From Selaginella moellendorffii (Eukaryota > Streptophyta > Lycopodiopsida > Selaginellales > Selaginellaceae), in contig NW_003314347.1 of assembly GCF_000143415.4 (NCBI RefSeq), forward strand, positions 83,038 to 147,037: a stretch of DNA of 64,000 nucleotides. Reading direction: 5' to 3'. A program made the position numbers and the translations under genes. Shown here piece by piece: positions 10,756-20,257 of this stretch (within the stretch, counting starts at the first letter, position 1; every line of letters begins with the position of its first letter). Below the pieces are notes generated by a model, which saw nothing but the letters and a program-made list of their open reading frames with translations, had not been told where the DNA came from and did not search any database.

Positions 10756-11790
10756 CTAATCAATGGCATAGTAATCGATGGTGATATTTTTACTAAAGTT
10801 GTTTTCCAGCCTCTTATTCTCAAATCTCAACTTCAAATAATCTTCCTGCATAAAGCTTTTGTACTTTGGGTGACCACTCGCAAATTCTGGAATAGGAGCG
10901 ATTCGAGTTTTGCCTTCGGGGAGATAGCTGTATACAAATGAGAAACGTTGAGCCTTGTTCGCTACTACACGATGAACGGCACCTTTGTAAAGTCCGTTGG
11001 TCCACACCTTTTGGGTTGAAAACAATGTGAGAAAAATATTTAAACAAATACCTCCTGATCACTTACTTGTAAGATGTCTCCAAGGTTTATAATCAGTGAA
11101 TTTTCTTCTGGCACTACAAGGTGCCAAGTACCATCTTTGAGGACCTGGTAACCAGGAACACGATTAAGCTGGGACACCATGGTGAAGATGGTACCATCTT
11201 GATGAGGGGCGAGAACTTGGCCCTGATAGTCGGAGCAAGCTGGATAGTGGAGAAAATTGTAGTAATCTGCATTCTTGTCATAGCACTTGCGGAGAGTTTC
11301 GCCAGGAGCTCCCAAGCTTTGGGACAAAATGGTCATCAAGTTGTGGCCCAGGTTTTGCATTTGTTTTGACAATTCCACGGCATCTGGCCTGTGATTCACT
11401 AGCAAGCTATTTAGGAATCTCTAAACTTTTGTGAAAGTACCTGAAGCTCGATATTAAATCTGGCCACAAGGTGGACTTATCTTCTGCAGCAATCATGAAA
11501 TGCTCCTTTCGATCTAGAGGTCCTCCTTTAGCACCACTTTGGTGCACGAAACCAACTGAATTGTTGGCGGTAGTAAATTTGCATTTGTATTCCAGAGGGA
11601 GCTCAAAGAAGCTGTGAGCATTTTGGAGTGCCTTGCTCAAGATGTGAGAATCCAAACCATGGTTAACCAATTGAAATAGACCAAATTCCTTACACGCTTT
11701 GTTGATCTTTTCCAACGATTCTAGGCGTTTCCTAGCAATTCCTGGGTCTTCCATAAATAATGCAAAGTCCACCACTGGAATGCCCTCCAT
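10756..11790 (-). CDS. 2-oxoglutarate/Fe(II)-dependent dioxygenase (IPNS-like), left copy
   Basis: Exons on the minus strand are 11790-11441, 11388-11067 and 11007-10756, giving 307 residues. The N-terminal DIOX_N region (IPVVDFALF, EFGLFQLVNHG) is followed by the jelly-roll 2OG-FeII_Oxy domain with iron ligands in PHQDGTIF (His-x-Asp) and GAVHRVV (distal His), and the 2OG-binding Arg-x-Ser in RFSFVY. Such enzymes hydroxylate, desaturate or cyclise small molecules in the cytosol; the substrate cannot be read from sequence. Length and all catalytic residues are normal, so it is probably active. It is a close paralogue, in inverted orientation, of the gene at 17557-18594 with identical intron positions. 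The first Met was chosen because homology to the paralogue, including the 5' UTR, continues upstream of it. Confidence 0.88.
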
Positions 11791-11912
11791 TTGATTACAA
11801 CTGAGAATGTATTGGGGTGGAGCTTCTTAAGTACCAATTCTTTGTTCTCGGCTAAAGATTCTTGCCATGAAACACGACGGGAAACATGCCGGCTGAAGAC
11901 GACTTCAGAAAG

Positions 11913-11928
11913 GTATATATAATATAAA
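11913..11928 (-). promoter_or_regulatory. TATA-box-like element of left dioxygenase gene
   Basis: Read on the minus strand this is a TTTATATTATATATAC run about 125-140 bases upstream of the ATG at 11790, a plausible TATA position given a 5' UTR of about 100 nt. The right paralogue has a TATA-like CATAAATA at the corresponding distance. Confidence 0.4.
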
Positions 11929-12026
11929 TCCTTCTTCCTAAAGATTTGTGGTATGAAACACGACAAGTGTAATACTAACTTATGTGTTCGAACGCGACAT
12001 ATTATCCAGGTTCATATGATCAGACA

Positions 12027-14879
12027 TTAGCTGGCTGATGCTTCTAGCTTTGCCATGAGCGAGTAAGTGGATGTTTGTGTAACATCCAGCTTGAGCAACG
12101 CAGCATACGCAATCCTCCCAATCACCACATTGTTCCACTTCTCACACGCCGCCAGCAACGTCGTCCAAGTCACAACGCTGGGATCGTACGGCATCGTCTC
12201 CACAAGCCTGAGTGCCTCCTCGAGACGATTCGCGCGACCCAGCATGTCGACGAGGCAGTGATGGTGCTCGATCCCGGGCACCACCCCGTACACTTGGATC
12301 ATCGCCCGGAACCATCTCTTCCCGGCGTCCACCATGCCCGCCCGGCTGCACGCCGCCAGCAGCGAGAGAAAGGTGACGCCGTTTGCATGGACGCCTTCAC
12401 GTAGCATGGCGTGGAAAACCTCAAGAGCCCGGGTGGTGTTGCCTTGGACCGAGTGCACGGAGACGAGGGCGCTCCAGATCACGGGGTCCGACCCCGTCTC
12501 GATCGACTCGAAGACCCGCTCGGCGTTTCCGGAGGATCCACACTTCCCGTACAGGTCCACCAGGCAGCTCGCCACCAGCAAGTCCGTCTCGATCGCCCCG
12601 CGGCAAATCTCGGCGTGGATGCTCCTGCCAGTCCCGAGGCAAGCTAAGTTTCCACCGGCCATGAGCGCTGCCGCGAAAGTCCGAGCGTTTGGAGCTACCA
12701 TGGAGTTGTGCTTCATCCAAGAGAAGATCTCCAGGCCGAGGACACTCTCGCCGTTTTCCACGTAGCTGAGGATGAGAGCCGTCCACGAGACAACGTCGTG
12801 AAACTCCATCATATCAAACACTTTGCGAGCGTCCAAAACGCTGCCAGACTTCCCGTAAGCGTTGATCAGGGCACTCTCCACGAAAACATCCCAAGATTCG
12901 GACACAAGGGCTTGCGAGTGGATCTTTATCACCTTCTCCAAGCAGCGCGCTTTCACGAGCTGGGATCCATCCCCGGATCGCTGTGATTCTTCTCTCACCG
13001 CCAAACCAGCACAGGCTTGCAACGCAGCCACGAAAGTCCGAGCAGTCGGCTCGCAGTGTTGGCGCTGGATCATGCTCGAGAAGAGCTCGAGAGCGAGCTG
13101 GTCTTGTCCGTTATCGGCATAGCCGAGGATCATCGTGTTCCACGATACAGCGTCGCGACCATCCAGCATCCGATCAAAGACAGCCCGAGCGCTCTCCAGG
13201 CTCCCACACTTGACGTAGAGATCGATCAAAGTGTTGGCAACGAAAGTGTCCGAGTCACAGTGGCTTTGAGCTGCCAGAGCGTGGATCCTCGTCCCGAGTT
13301 CCAGGCAGCAAGCGCGAGTAGCATTGCTTTGCGTCGAAACGGCCAAGTTGGAGGCCGCCACTAGCACCGAGCTGAAGGTCCGAGCACTGGGAACGCATCC
13401 TTCGAATCGCATTTGCTCAAAGAGTTCGATGGCGGTCTCGTCCTGGTCGTTGCCGGCATAGCCGAGGATCAAAGTGCTCCAGGACACAGCGTCGTGATCC
13501 AGCATCCTGTCAAAGACTCTCCTGGCGTCCATCAAGCTTCCACATTTGGAGTACATGTCGACGAGTGTGTTTGCCACGAAAGTCTCCGACTCGTAGCTCC
13601 TCTTCAAGATCTCCAAGTGAAGAGCCATTCCCTTCCTCAAGCTCTCCACCTTGACGAGCTTTCCATCGATTTGCTGTCCAATTTCTTTCGCTGCCAAGCT
13701 CGAGCAAGCGACGAGCGCAGCGACGTAAGTTCTGGCATTTGGTTGACACTGCTGACACTCCATCATTTGCTGGAACAATCCAAGTGCTAGCTCGCCAAAA
13801 CCATTCTCAGCGTATCCCAGGATCAAACACGTCCAAGTCACCACGTCCCTCTGGAGCATTCGATCGAAAACTTTGCGAGCTTCTGCAAGGTCTCCACACT
13901 TGATGTATAAATTCACTAGCGAGCTCGCCAAGAACATGTCCGACACGCAGCCATCGTCCAGAGCTCGAGAGTGAATCGCCATCCCTCTTTGCAGGACAGC
14001 AACTCTTCTGTCGACTTTCTTCTCTTTCTCGGCCAAGCTCGTGCAGGCCACGAGAGCAGCAACGTAAGTCCGAGCATTCGGAGCGCATGCATCCAACTCC
14101 ATAGTCGAGAAGAGTCCCAAAGCCAGTTCTTCCTCGCGGTTCTCCGCGTAACCGCATATCAAAGACGTCCAAGAAACCACGTCTCGAGCAGGCATGGTGT
14201 CGAACACCTTGCGAGCATCCCGCAAGCTTCCACACTTGGAATACATATCGATCAATGCATTTCCAACGTAGATATCCAAGAGCAACCCGGCAGCCAGAGC
14301 TTGAGAGTGAAAAACCATACCTTTCTCGAGAAACTTGATCATGACAGCCTTTCGTCCATGGCGGGCCTCTTCTTGCTCCTCTTCATCCCCTCTCTCTTTC
14401 TTCAAACCCGTCGAGCTCAAGCTGGCACAGGCCTTCAATCCAGCCACGAAAGTTCGAGCATTGGGTTTCAGTCCCTCTTGCCGGATCCTTGAGATGGACT
14501 CGAGAGCTAGCGTTTCATGCGAGTTCAGCGCAAATGCCAGCACGAGAGCGTTCCAGGAGACGATGGTGCGCTCCGGCATTGCCTCAAACACTGCCATGGC
14601 ATCCACCAGGCCGCCACATTTGGCATACAAGTTGATCAACGAGTTGGCGACGAAGACGCTGGAGCAGCAGCCATCACTGCCGCCGAGGACGTCGGAATGG
14701 ATCCTCTTTCCGGCGTTGAGCTCTCTGATTGAGCCGCTACTGCAAGCCTTGATCGCCGCCATTAGAACCTCCAGAGATGCTTCTTCTTCTTCCTCGCGAT
14801 AGAGGCGAACCAACGTACCCATGAGGTCTCGCCAGCGCGATTTGCGATGGATGTGGCATCGCATTCTTGGCGGCCACAA
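12027..14879 (-). CDS. Pentatricopeptide repeat (PPR) protein, PLS class, 950 aa
   Basis: A single uninterrupted minus-strand frame encodes tandem PPR motifs: repeated FVANSLINLYAKCG / ARKVFDxMxxRDVVSWTxLI / GYAENGxxxLALxLF / xPNARTYVAALxACxxL units, the P-L-S pattern of organelle RNA-binding proteins. About twenty motifs are visible, followed by an E1-like tail (DPSVVTWTTLLAACEKWNN). No DYW deaminase domain is present. Proteins of this class usually act in plastids or mitochondria in RNA editing, splicing or stability, reading one base per repeat. The extreme N-terminus (MWPPRMRCHIHRKSRWRD) is Arg-rich and could be a targeting peptide. The gene is intronless, as usual for the family. Degraded copies of its 5' half lie at 15850-16915 and 17270-17350. 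Confidence 0.9.
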   Translation of the reverse strand: MWPPRMRCHIHRKSRWRDLMGTLVRLYREEEEEASLEVLMAAIKACSSGSIRELNAGKRIHSDVLGGSDGCCSSVFVANSLINLYAKCGGLVDAMAVFEAMPERTIVSWNALVLAFALNSHETLALESISRIRQEGLKPNARTFVAGLKACASLSSTGLKKERGDEEEQEEARHGRKAVMIKFLEKGMVFHSQALAAGLLLDIYVGNALIDMYSKCGSLRDARKVFDTMPARDVVSWTSLICGYAENREEELALGLFSTMELDACAPNARTYVAALVACTSLAEKEKKVDRRVAVLQRGMAIHSRALDDGCVSDMFLASSLVNLYIKCGDLAEARKVFDRMLQRDVVTWTCLILGYAENGFGELALGLFQQMMECQQCQPNARTYVAALVACSSLAAKEIGQQIDGKLVKVESLRKGMALHLEILKRSYESETFVANTLVDMYSKCGSLMDARRVFDRMLDHDAVSWSTLILGYAGNDQDETAIELFEQMRFEGCVPSARTFSSVLVAASNLAVSTQSNATRACCLELGTRIHALAAQSHCDSDTFVANTLIDLYVKCGSLESARAVFDRMLDGRDAVSWNTMILGYADNGQDQLALELFSSMIQRQHCEPTARTFVAALQACAGLAVREESQRSGDGSQLVKARCLEKVIKIHSQALVSESWDVFVESALINAYGKSGSVLDARKVFDMMEFHDVVSWTALILSYVENGESVLGLEIFSWMKHNSMVAPNARTFAAALMAGGNLACLGTGRSIHAEICRGAIETDLLVASCLVDLYGKCGSSGNAERVFESIETGSDPVIWSALVSVHSVQGNTTRALEVFHAMLREGVHANGVTFLSLLAACSRAGMVDAGKRWFRAMIQVYGVVPGIEHHHCLVDMLGRANRLEEALRLVETMPYDPSVVTWTTLLAACEKWNNVVIGRIAYAALLKLDVTQTSTYSLMAKLEASAS

Positions 14880-14994
14880 GTGCCCAAATGCCCGCCTCCG
14901 CGAGAGCTCATCCTGGAACCAAAAAATAGGGCGTTTGACTAGTCACTGGTCATCAAAAGCCCTAATATCAGCTCCACCCTAATAAAATGTCACC
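14880..14994. other. Short spacer between PPR 5' end and dioxygenase pseudogene
   Basis: About 115 bases probably hold the 5' UTR/promoter of the minus-strand PPR gene. Part of this sequence (GCCCAAATGCCCGCCTCCGC) recurs at the end of the PPR pseudogene near 16898, so the duplicated unit included the upstream region. Confidence 0.4.
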
Positions 14995-15830
14995 CAGGAA
15001 TTGTTAGGAAACGCCTAGTATCGTTGGAAACGATCAACAAAACGTAACGAATTTGGTCTGTTTCAATTGGTTAACCATGGTTTGGACACATCTTGAAAAT
15101 GCTCACAGTTTCTTTGAGCTCCCTCTGGAATACAAATGCAAATTTACTACCGCCAACAATTTCAGTTGGTTTCGTGCACCAAAGGAGGACCTCAAAGATC
15201 GGAAGGAGCATTTTCTGATTGCTGCGGAAAAAAAATCCACTTTGTGGCCAGATCTACCACCAAACTTCAGGTGGTTTGTAGATTATTATATGTTTTTAAG
15301 TAGCTTGCAGAATTGTCACAACAAATGCAAAAACTGGGACGTAATGGCAATTTTGTCCCAAAGCCGCAATTGCTATGACAAGAATGGAGATTATTACAAC
15401 TTCCTTCACTATCCAGCTTTCTCAGACTACCAGGGCCAAGTTCTCGCCCTCATCAAGACGGTACCATCTTCACCATGGTCTCCCAGCTTAAGGTTAACTT
15501 GGCATCTTGTGGTGCCAGAAGAAAATTCACTGATTATCAACCTTGGAGACCTTATACAAGTAAGTGATCTGGATTAACTCATTCTTTGTGGTTTACAACC
15601 AAAAAGGTGTGCACAAACGGACTTTACAAAGGTGCTGTTCATCGTGTAGTAGCGAACAAGGCTCAACGTTTCTCCTTTGTTTACAACTATGTCCCCGAAG
15701 GCAAAACTAGAATCGCTCCTCTTCCACCCAAAGTAGATTTATTTGAAGTTGCGATTTGAGAACAAGAGGCTGGGAAACAGCTTTAGTAAAAGCATCACTA
15801 TCAAATTGATTAGTATTGAAATCAATAAAA
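14995..15830 (+). pseudogene. 2OG-Fe(II) dioxygenase pseudogene
   Basis: The plus strand carries a diverged copy of the neighbouring dioxygenase genes. It starts inside exon 1 (GIVRKRLVSLETINK), runs through AHSFFELPLEYKCKF and DYYNFLHYPAFSDYQ, and ends with TNGLYKGAVHRVVAN and RFSFVYNYVPEGKTR. It lacks the true start. The iron-binding His-x-Asp segment is frameshifted (the family's PHQDGT is read as LIKTVP), several segments are deleted, and the C-terminus is lost after about 15730. The third exon still follows an intron-like gap, so this is a genomic duplicate and not a retrocopy. It cannot bind iron properly as read. Confidence 0.85.
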
Positions 15831-15849
15831 ACTAATTCAATTGTCATGG

Positions 15850-16915
15850 TCAAGCCGAGGATCAAAGCTCGGATAAAAGACCCAATTGTACACAAAGACT
15901 CTCCAGGTGTCCATCAAGCCTCTGCACCTTGTGTTATCCTGCCAGCGACATCACTTCTGGTTGACACTGCTGCAGGAACAATCCAAGTGCTAGCTTGCCA
16001 AAGCCATTCTTGTGGAGCATTCTTGCGCCAACTTGACGTAAAAATTCACCAGCAAGCTCGCAACGAACATGTCAACTCGCTCATCCAGAAATTGAGAATG
16101 AATCATGATCTCCCGTTGCAAGACAAACTTCACAACTCTTCCACTGACTTTCTTCTCTTTCTCGGCCAAGCAGGGTTTAGAATGAAAGCACGTGGATGTG
16201 CTAGACGTGGTGCAGGAAAACATCAGCGGGAGATCGAGCGAGCAGTAAGTCCGAGCATTGGGAGCGCATACATCCAACTCCGTGTCCCAAAGCCAATTCT
16301 ACCTCGTGGGTCGCTGCATATCGAAGATGTCCAAGAAACCAGAGAGAAACCCGGCAGCCAGAGCTTGAGAGTGAAAAAACTATGCCTTTCTCAAGAAACT
16401 TGTCCATGGCGGGCCTCTTCTTGTTCCTCTTCGTCGGCTCTTTCTTTCTTCGAACCCATCGAGCTCAAGCTAGCACAGGCCTTTCAATCCAGCGACGAAA
16501 GTTCAAGCATTGGGTTCCAGTCCCTCTTGGCGGATCCTTGAGATGGACTCGAGCGCTATCATTTCATGCGAGTAATGCCAGCATGAGAGCGTTCCAGGAA
16601 ACGATGGTGCGCTCCAGCATTCCGCCATGGCATCCACCAGGCTGCCGCATTTGGCATACAAGTTGATCAGCGATGTTAAAGAAACAAGTTACAGTGCAGG
16701 TAGGAAGTGCATATGCTGCGTTTTCCCCCTTGGGCAAGGGAGCGAGTTGGCAGACGCTGGAGCAGCAGCAATCACTCCGAGGATGTCGGAATGGATCCCT
16801 TTCCCGGCGTCGCTTCTTCTTCCTCGCGATGGAGGCGAACCAACGTACCCATGAGCACGATTTGAGTTGGATGAGCATCCTTGGCGGCTGCAAGGGCCCA
16901 AATGCCCGCCTCCGC
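15850..16915 (-). pseudogene. PPR pseudogene (partial copy of the 12027-14879 gene)
   Basis: Minus-strand fragments, in several frames, align by eye to the 5' half of the upstream PPR gene: CAPNARTY, LAEKEKKVSGRVVKF, AIHSQ-type words, and the 5' end with TERTIVSWNAL and the LGGCKGPNARL-equivalent leader. Frameshifts, deletions and stops abound. The region is about 1.07 kb against 2.85 kb for the intact gene, so it has lost most repeats. Confidence 0.8.
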
Positions 16916-16939
16916 GCCAGGCTTTTGAGTCAATATTTT

Positions 16940-17350
16940 AAAAATCAAAACAAGTCAATACAACTTTCTCAACTATCCCAGTTGCTCCGACTACCCGTGC
17001 CAAGTTTTCGCCCCTCATCAAGACGGTACCATCTTAATCGTGTCAAGTTCTCAAATATGATAATAGCGGTGCCATCCAACCTTGGAGACATTATATCAGG
17101 ATTACTGGAGGTTTTAATTTGTTCTTTACAGGTGTACATTACAAGGTGTTTACTGTCCACGTATGCCCGACTGAGAAGAAGCATGGGACCGTGTTCATCA
17201 CGTAATAGCAAACAAGGAGCCGCCGAGGAGTTTAGTTCTGCCGCCCAGGAAGTCGCTCTTTCTAGCGTCGAAGTGCTCTGATCGAGCCGCCACTCATTAA
17301 GATGCTTCTTTTTCGCGATCTGCGATGGCGCATTGGCGGCCACGACCGTC
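16940..17350 (+). pseudogene. Dioxygenase fragment fused to a PPR 5' fragment
   Basis: From about 16958 to 17095 the plus strand repeats dioxygenase exon 2 (FLNYPSCSDYPCQVF- and PHQDGTILI-like words in shifting frames, then CCTTGGAGACATTATATCAGG with the exon 2/intron 2 junction). From 17185 to 17215 it repeats part of exon 3 (GTGTTCATCACGTAATAGC). This passes straight into about 80 bases (17270-17350) resembling the PPR gene's 5' end (CATTGGCGGCCACGA). The same order, dioxygenase 3' end then PPR leader, is found at the other pseudogene junctions, so these pieces were duplicated as joined units. Confidence 0.65.
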
Positions 17351-17438
17351 ATTGACTTCGTGTTCAAATTATAACCCTAGTTCCGAACACGAAAATCAGT
17401 CCATAAAGAACCTGTTGTTGGCTTGGATCACTGTCTGC

Positions 17439-17446
17439 TCATAAAT
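17439..17446 (+). promoter_or_regulatory. TATA-box-like element of right dioxygenase gene
   Basis: CATAAATA lies about 110 bases upstream of the ATG. Homology with the left copy's upstream region (TCGTGTTTCA, GAATCTTTAGC, TACTTAAGAAGC words) begins just downstream of it, indicating a shared 5' UTR of roughly 90 nt. Confidence 0.4.
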
Positions 17447-17556
17447 AGTGCACATTGTAAACAGTCCCTTGTCGTGTTTCAAGCCACGAATCTTTAGCAA
17501 AGCACAAAGATTTGCTACTTAAGAAGCCCCACCAACACAAGTCTCAGCGTTGTAAA

Positions 17557-18594
17557 ATGGCGGCCATTCCAGTGGTGGATTTTGCACTATTTGTGGAAGA
17601 CAAAGCTGGCCCAGATATTGCTAGGAAACGCCTGGAATCACTGGCAACAATCAACAAAGCGTGTAGGGAATTTGGTCTGTTTCAAGTGATTAACCATGGT
17701 TTGGATTCTCTCCTCTTGAGCAAGGTACTCCAAAACGCTCACAGCTTCTTTGAGCTCCCTCTGGAGTACAAGTGCAAATTTAGCACTGCCAACAACGGAA
17801 TGGGTTTCGTTCACCGAAGTGGTGCTAAAGGAGGACCTCCTGATCGAAAGGAACATTTCATGTTTGCTGCGGAAGGTAAGTCCACCTTGTGGCCAGATCT
17901 AGTACCAAGCTTCAGGTACTTTCACAAAATCTTACATATTGTTAAATAGCTTACTCGTGAATCACAGGCCAGATGCTGTGGAAGTGTCAAAACAAATGCA
18001 AAAACTGTGCGACAACATGATGGCCATTTTGTCCCAAAGCCTAGGATCTCCTGACAAAACACTCCGGAACTGCTTTGACAAGAATGAAGATTACTACAAC
18101 TTTCTCCACTATCCAGGTTGCTCTGACTACCAGGGCCAAGTTCTCGCCCCTCATCAAGACGGTACCATCTTCACCATAGTGTCACAACTTAATCGTGTTC
18201 CTGGTTACCAGGTTCTCAAAGATGGGACTTGGCATCTTGTAGTGCCAGTAGAAAATTCACTAATTATCAACCTTGGAGACATCATACAGGTAAGTGGTAT
18301 TTGTTCAAATCTTTTTCTCTCATTGTCTTCAACGGAAAAAAGGTGTGGACAAATGGACTTTACAAAGCTGCCGTTCATTGCGTAGTAGCCAACAAGAAGC
18401 AGCGTTTCTCGTTTGTTTACCACCATGTCGCTGAAGGCAAAACTAGGATCGCTCCTCTTCCAGAATTTGTGAGTGATCAGCCAAAGTACAAAAGCTTTCT
18501 CCAGGAGGAGTATTTGAAGTTGCGTTTTGAGAACAAGAGGTTGGGAAACAACTTCGAGAAAAACATCACTATTGATTATTATCTTGTTGATTAG
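17557..18594 (+). CDS. 2-oxoglutarate/Fe(II)-dependent dioxygenase (IPNS-like), right copy
   Basis: Exons 17557-17915, 17968-18289 and 18343-18594 encode 310 residues. DIOX_N occupies roughly residues 1-115. The catalytic double-stranded beta-helix follows, with His182-x-Asp184 (PHQDGTIF), distal His239 (AAVHCVV) and Arg248-x-Ser250 (RFSFVY) for 2-oxoglutarate. The protein is nearly collinear with the left copy at 10756-11790, with two or three extra residues near the N-terminus (EDKAGPDIARKR against EDPGIARKR) and the same intron phases. It is predicted to be a soluble, active oxygenase of unknown substrate, in the plant specialised-metabolism class. The ATG at 17557 fits the paralogue; an upstream in-frame Met at 17512 lies in the conserved 5' UTR and is unlikely. 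Confidence 0.9.
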
Positions 18595-18654
18595 GCAATT
18601 ATCTGTTTTTAGATCTTTTAAGACTCAATAAATTTCTAGGTTTAGGTTTCAAAG

Positions 18655-19068
18655 ATGGTGAAGGTGACGCTAAAGAGTGCAGAGGGCGATGTGTTTGAGG
18701 TTGATGAAGAGTTAGCTTTGGAATCTCTGATGGTGAAAAACATGATTGAGGACGTTGGGTTAGATTCGGCGATATCTTTACCCAATGTTTCCAGCACTAT
18801 CCTGGCCAAGGTGATTGAATACATCAAGTTTCATATGGACGCTCAAAAGGACGGGAGCAAGAAGACCAGCGAGGAGATCAAGGCTTTTGACGACGACTTT
18901 GTTAATGTTGGTATTCCCACGCTCTTTGAAATGGTATTGGCCTCAAACTATCTCAACGTCAAGAGTTTGCTGAGTTTAACGTGCAACACTGTTGCCAACA
19001 TGATCAAGACCAAGCCACCTGCAGAAGTTAAGGAGATGTTCACATCTGCTAAACAAGCTAAAGCGTGA
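18655..19068 (+). CDS. SKP1-like protein lacking the C-terminal WAFE helix
   Basis: This intronless frame encodes 137 residues. The N-terminal Skp1 POZ domain is present (VTLKSAEGDVFEVDEELA...LPNVSSTILAKVIEYIKFH), then the C-terminal dimerisation part (FEMVLASNYLNVKSLLSLTCNTVANMIKTKPP). SKP1 links CUL1 to F-box proteins in SCF ubiquitin ligases. Canonical plant SKP1/ASK proteins run to about 160 residues and finish with a ...REENQWAFE segment that contacts the F-box; here the protein stops at FTSAKQAKA, so part of the F-box-binding surface is missing. The CUL1-binding face looks intact. The gene sits only in the right arm of the inverted duplication, 60 bases after the dioxygenase, which suggests later insertion. 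It may be a non-canonical SKP1 or a decaying retrocopy. Confidence 0.85.
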   Translation: MVKVTLKSAEGDVFEVDEELALESLMVKNMIEDVGLDSAISLPNVSSTILAKVIEYIKFHMDAQKDGSKKTSEEIKAFDDDFVNVGIPTLFEMVLASNYLNVKSLLSLTCNTVANMIKTKPPAEVKEMFTSAKQAKA

Positions 19069-19132
19069 TTTATAGAGTTTCTTATGTTTTAGTTTTTTTA
19101 TTCAGTAGCTCTATTCTTTACTGCTACCTAGA

Positions 19133-20257
19133 AAAGCCAAGGAATTTTTGTTGGTGGAGGTTCTCTTGCGCATCCAAACAATAATGAAAATCCTGGCAAA
19201 TTAAAACCAAAGTTAATATAAAAGAATATTTATTATTTTGAGAAGTTCTACCGCGCACCGTGCCATCTTGCCTTGTCTCTCTTCCAAGGTTGATGTTTTC
19301 TATGCGAGCCGGCCTCAATCCTACACGTCAGAGGTGGACAGAAGCTCAGACTCCGGCCAAACATGTGTGTCACATGAGAAAACGATGATTGTGGAGGAAT
19401 AACCGAGGAGAACGACTGGGAAGTTGGCAATATTGACAAGGTCAGTATGTTTGAGGCGTCTTTTTCCTGGTTCGTGTTGTAAATTTTAATTCTTTGCAGG
19501 AGTATAACACACAAGTACTGATCCAAGGCTGGGAACTTCGTTCCATCATTGGCAATGCTGAGAAGAGCTCCCCTGAGGGGATAGACGAGGTCGTTGGCAA
19601 GCTCCCGGCTAGCCAAGCCAGTGCCTTGTAATCTTTGTGAAGAACGTCCTCAACTTCGACCAAATCTCTTCCATAGCTCGTGTCAAGGCTGCACATCGGG
19701 TGTTCGGAGAGACAGCTCGTCAGCTGGAACATAAACTGGTCCGTGTTGATAACCAGTGCTAGCATCCCCAGCTTTGGCTGATGCCGAGCTCTTGGATAGT
19801 CCTGGAGTCATGGCGGAAGTTGTCAACTTGTGTCTGGAGCTCCAGCATCTTCTCCAACAATCCTCCACCCAGTTCTTAGAAAAGTTGGACATTCATTCTC
19901 ACTGGGGAGCTCCTTGAACCTCGCATATGAACCATGCACCACATCTTTGCCTTTGCAAGCGAGGTCTCATCTTTTTGCCGACCTGCAAGAAAAAAAGTAT
20001 ATGAACTCAAATACAAACAGGTTTTTCTTATAGCTTTATAGAAAAAGAAAGGAGGTGTGAGCTTACCAAGACAAAAGGTGGCCACTCCCAAAGTGCTCCA
20101 GCAATCTGAGAAGTGAACTTGATCTCAGCAAAAAGAGAGGCAAATTGCTTGGAGAGGATAGTGACTCAAAAGTCCCCAAGCTGTTGTCACTTGCTCCAAC
20201 AACAAGAATGTGGATGACTTCCTTGTTAACATGTCCATAATTCAATTTTTCATTCAT
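19133..20257 (-). pseudogene. D-amino-acid oxidase-like pseudogene with internal micro-inversion
   Basis: On the minus strand the first exon (20257-20068) ends with AGALWEWPPFVLG, the FAD-domain motif of D-amino-acid oxidases, followed by GTAAGC. The next exon begins at 19983 after TTTTTTCTTGCAG. Later blocks include FMFQLTSCLSEHPMCS, ELANDLVYPLRGAL, LRPARIENINLGRET and, after an intron, GFSLFGCA. Frameshifts occur around 19640-19900. Between about 19370 and 19510 the sequence homologous to the VGGI-EE---V-NI-K exon end and its intron lies on the opposite strand. A tyrosine of the catalytic signature (HxYGHGG) is lost. It is a mirror-image sister of the pseudogene at 9657-10606 and retains the 5' exon that copy lacks. 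Confidence 0.8.

Noticed and set aside
12075-14802. Many plus-strand frames (up to about 170 codons) opposite the PPR gene
   Set aside because: They are antisense shadows of a well-supported PPR gene; their translations mirror the PPR repeat and have no independent family.
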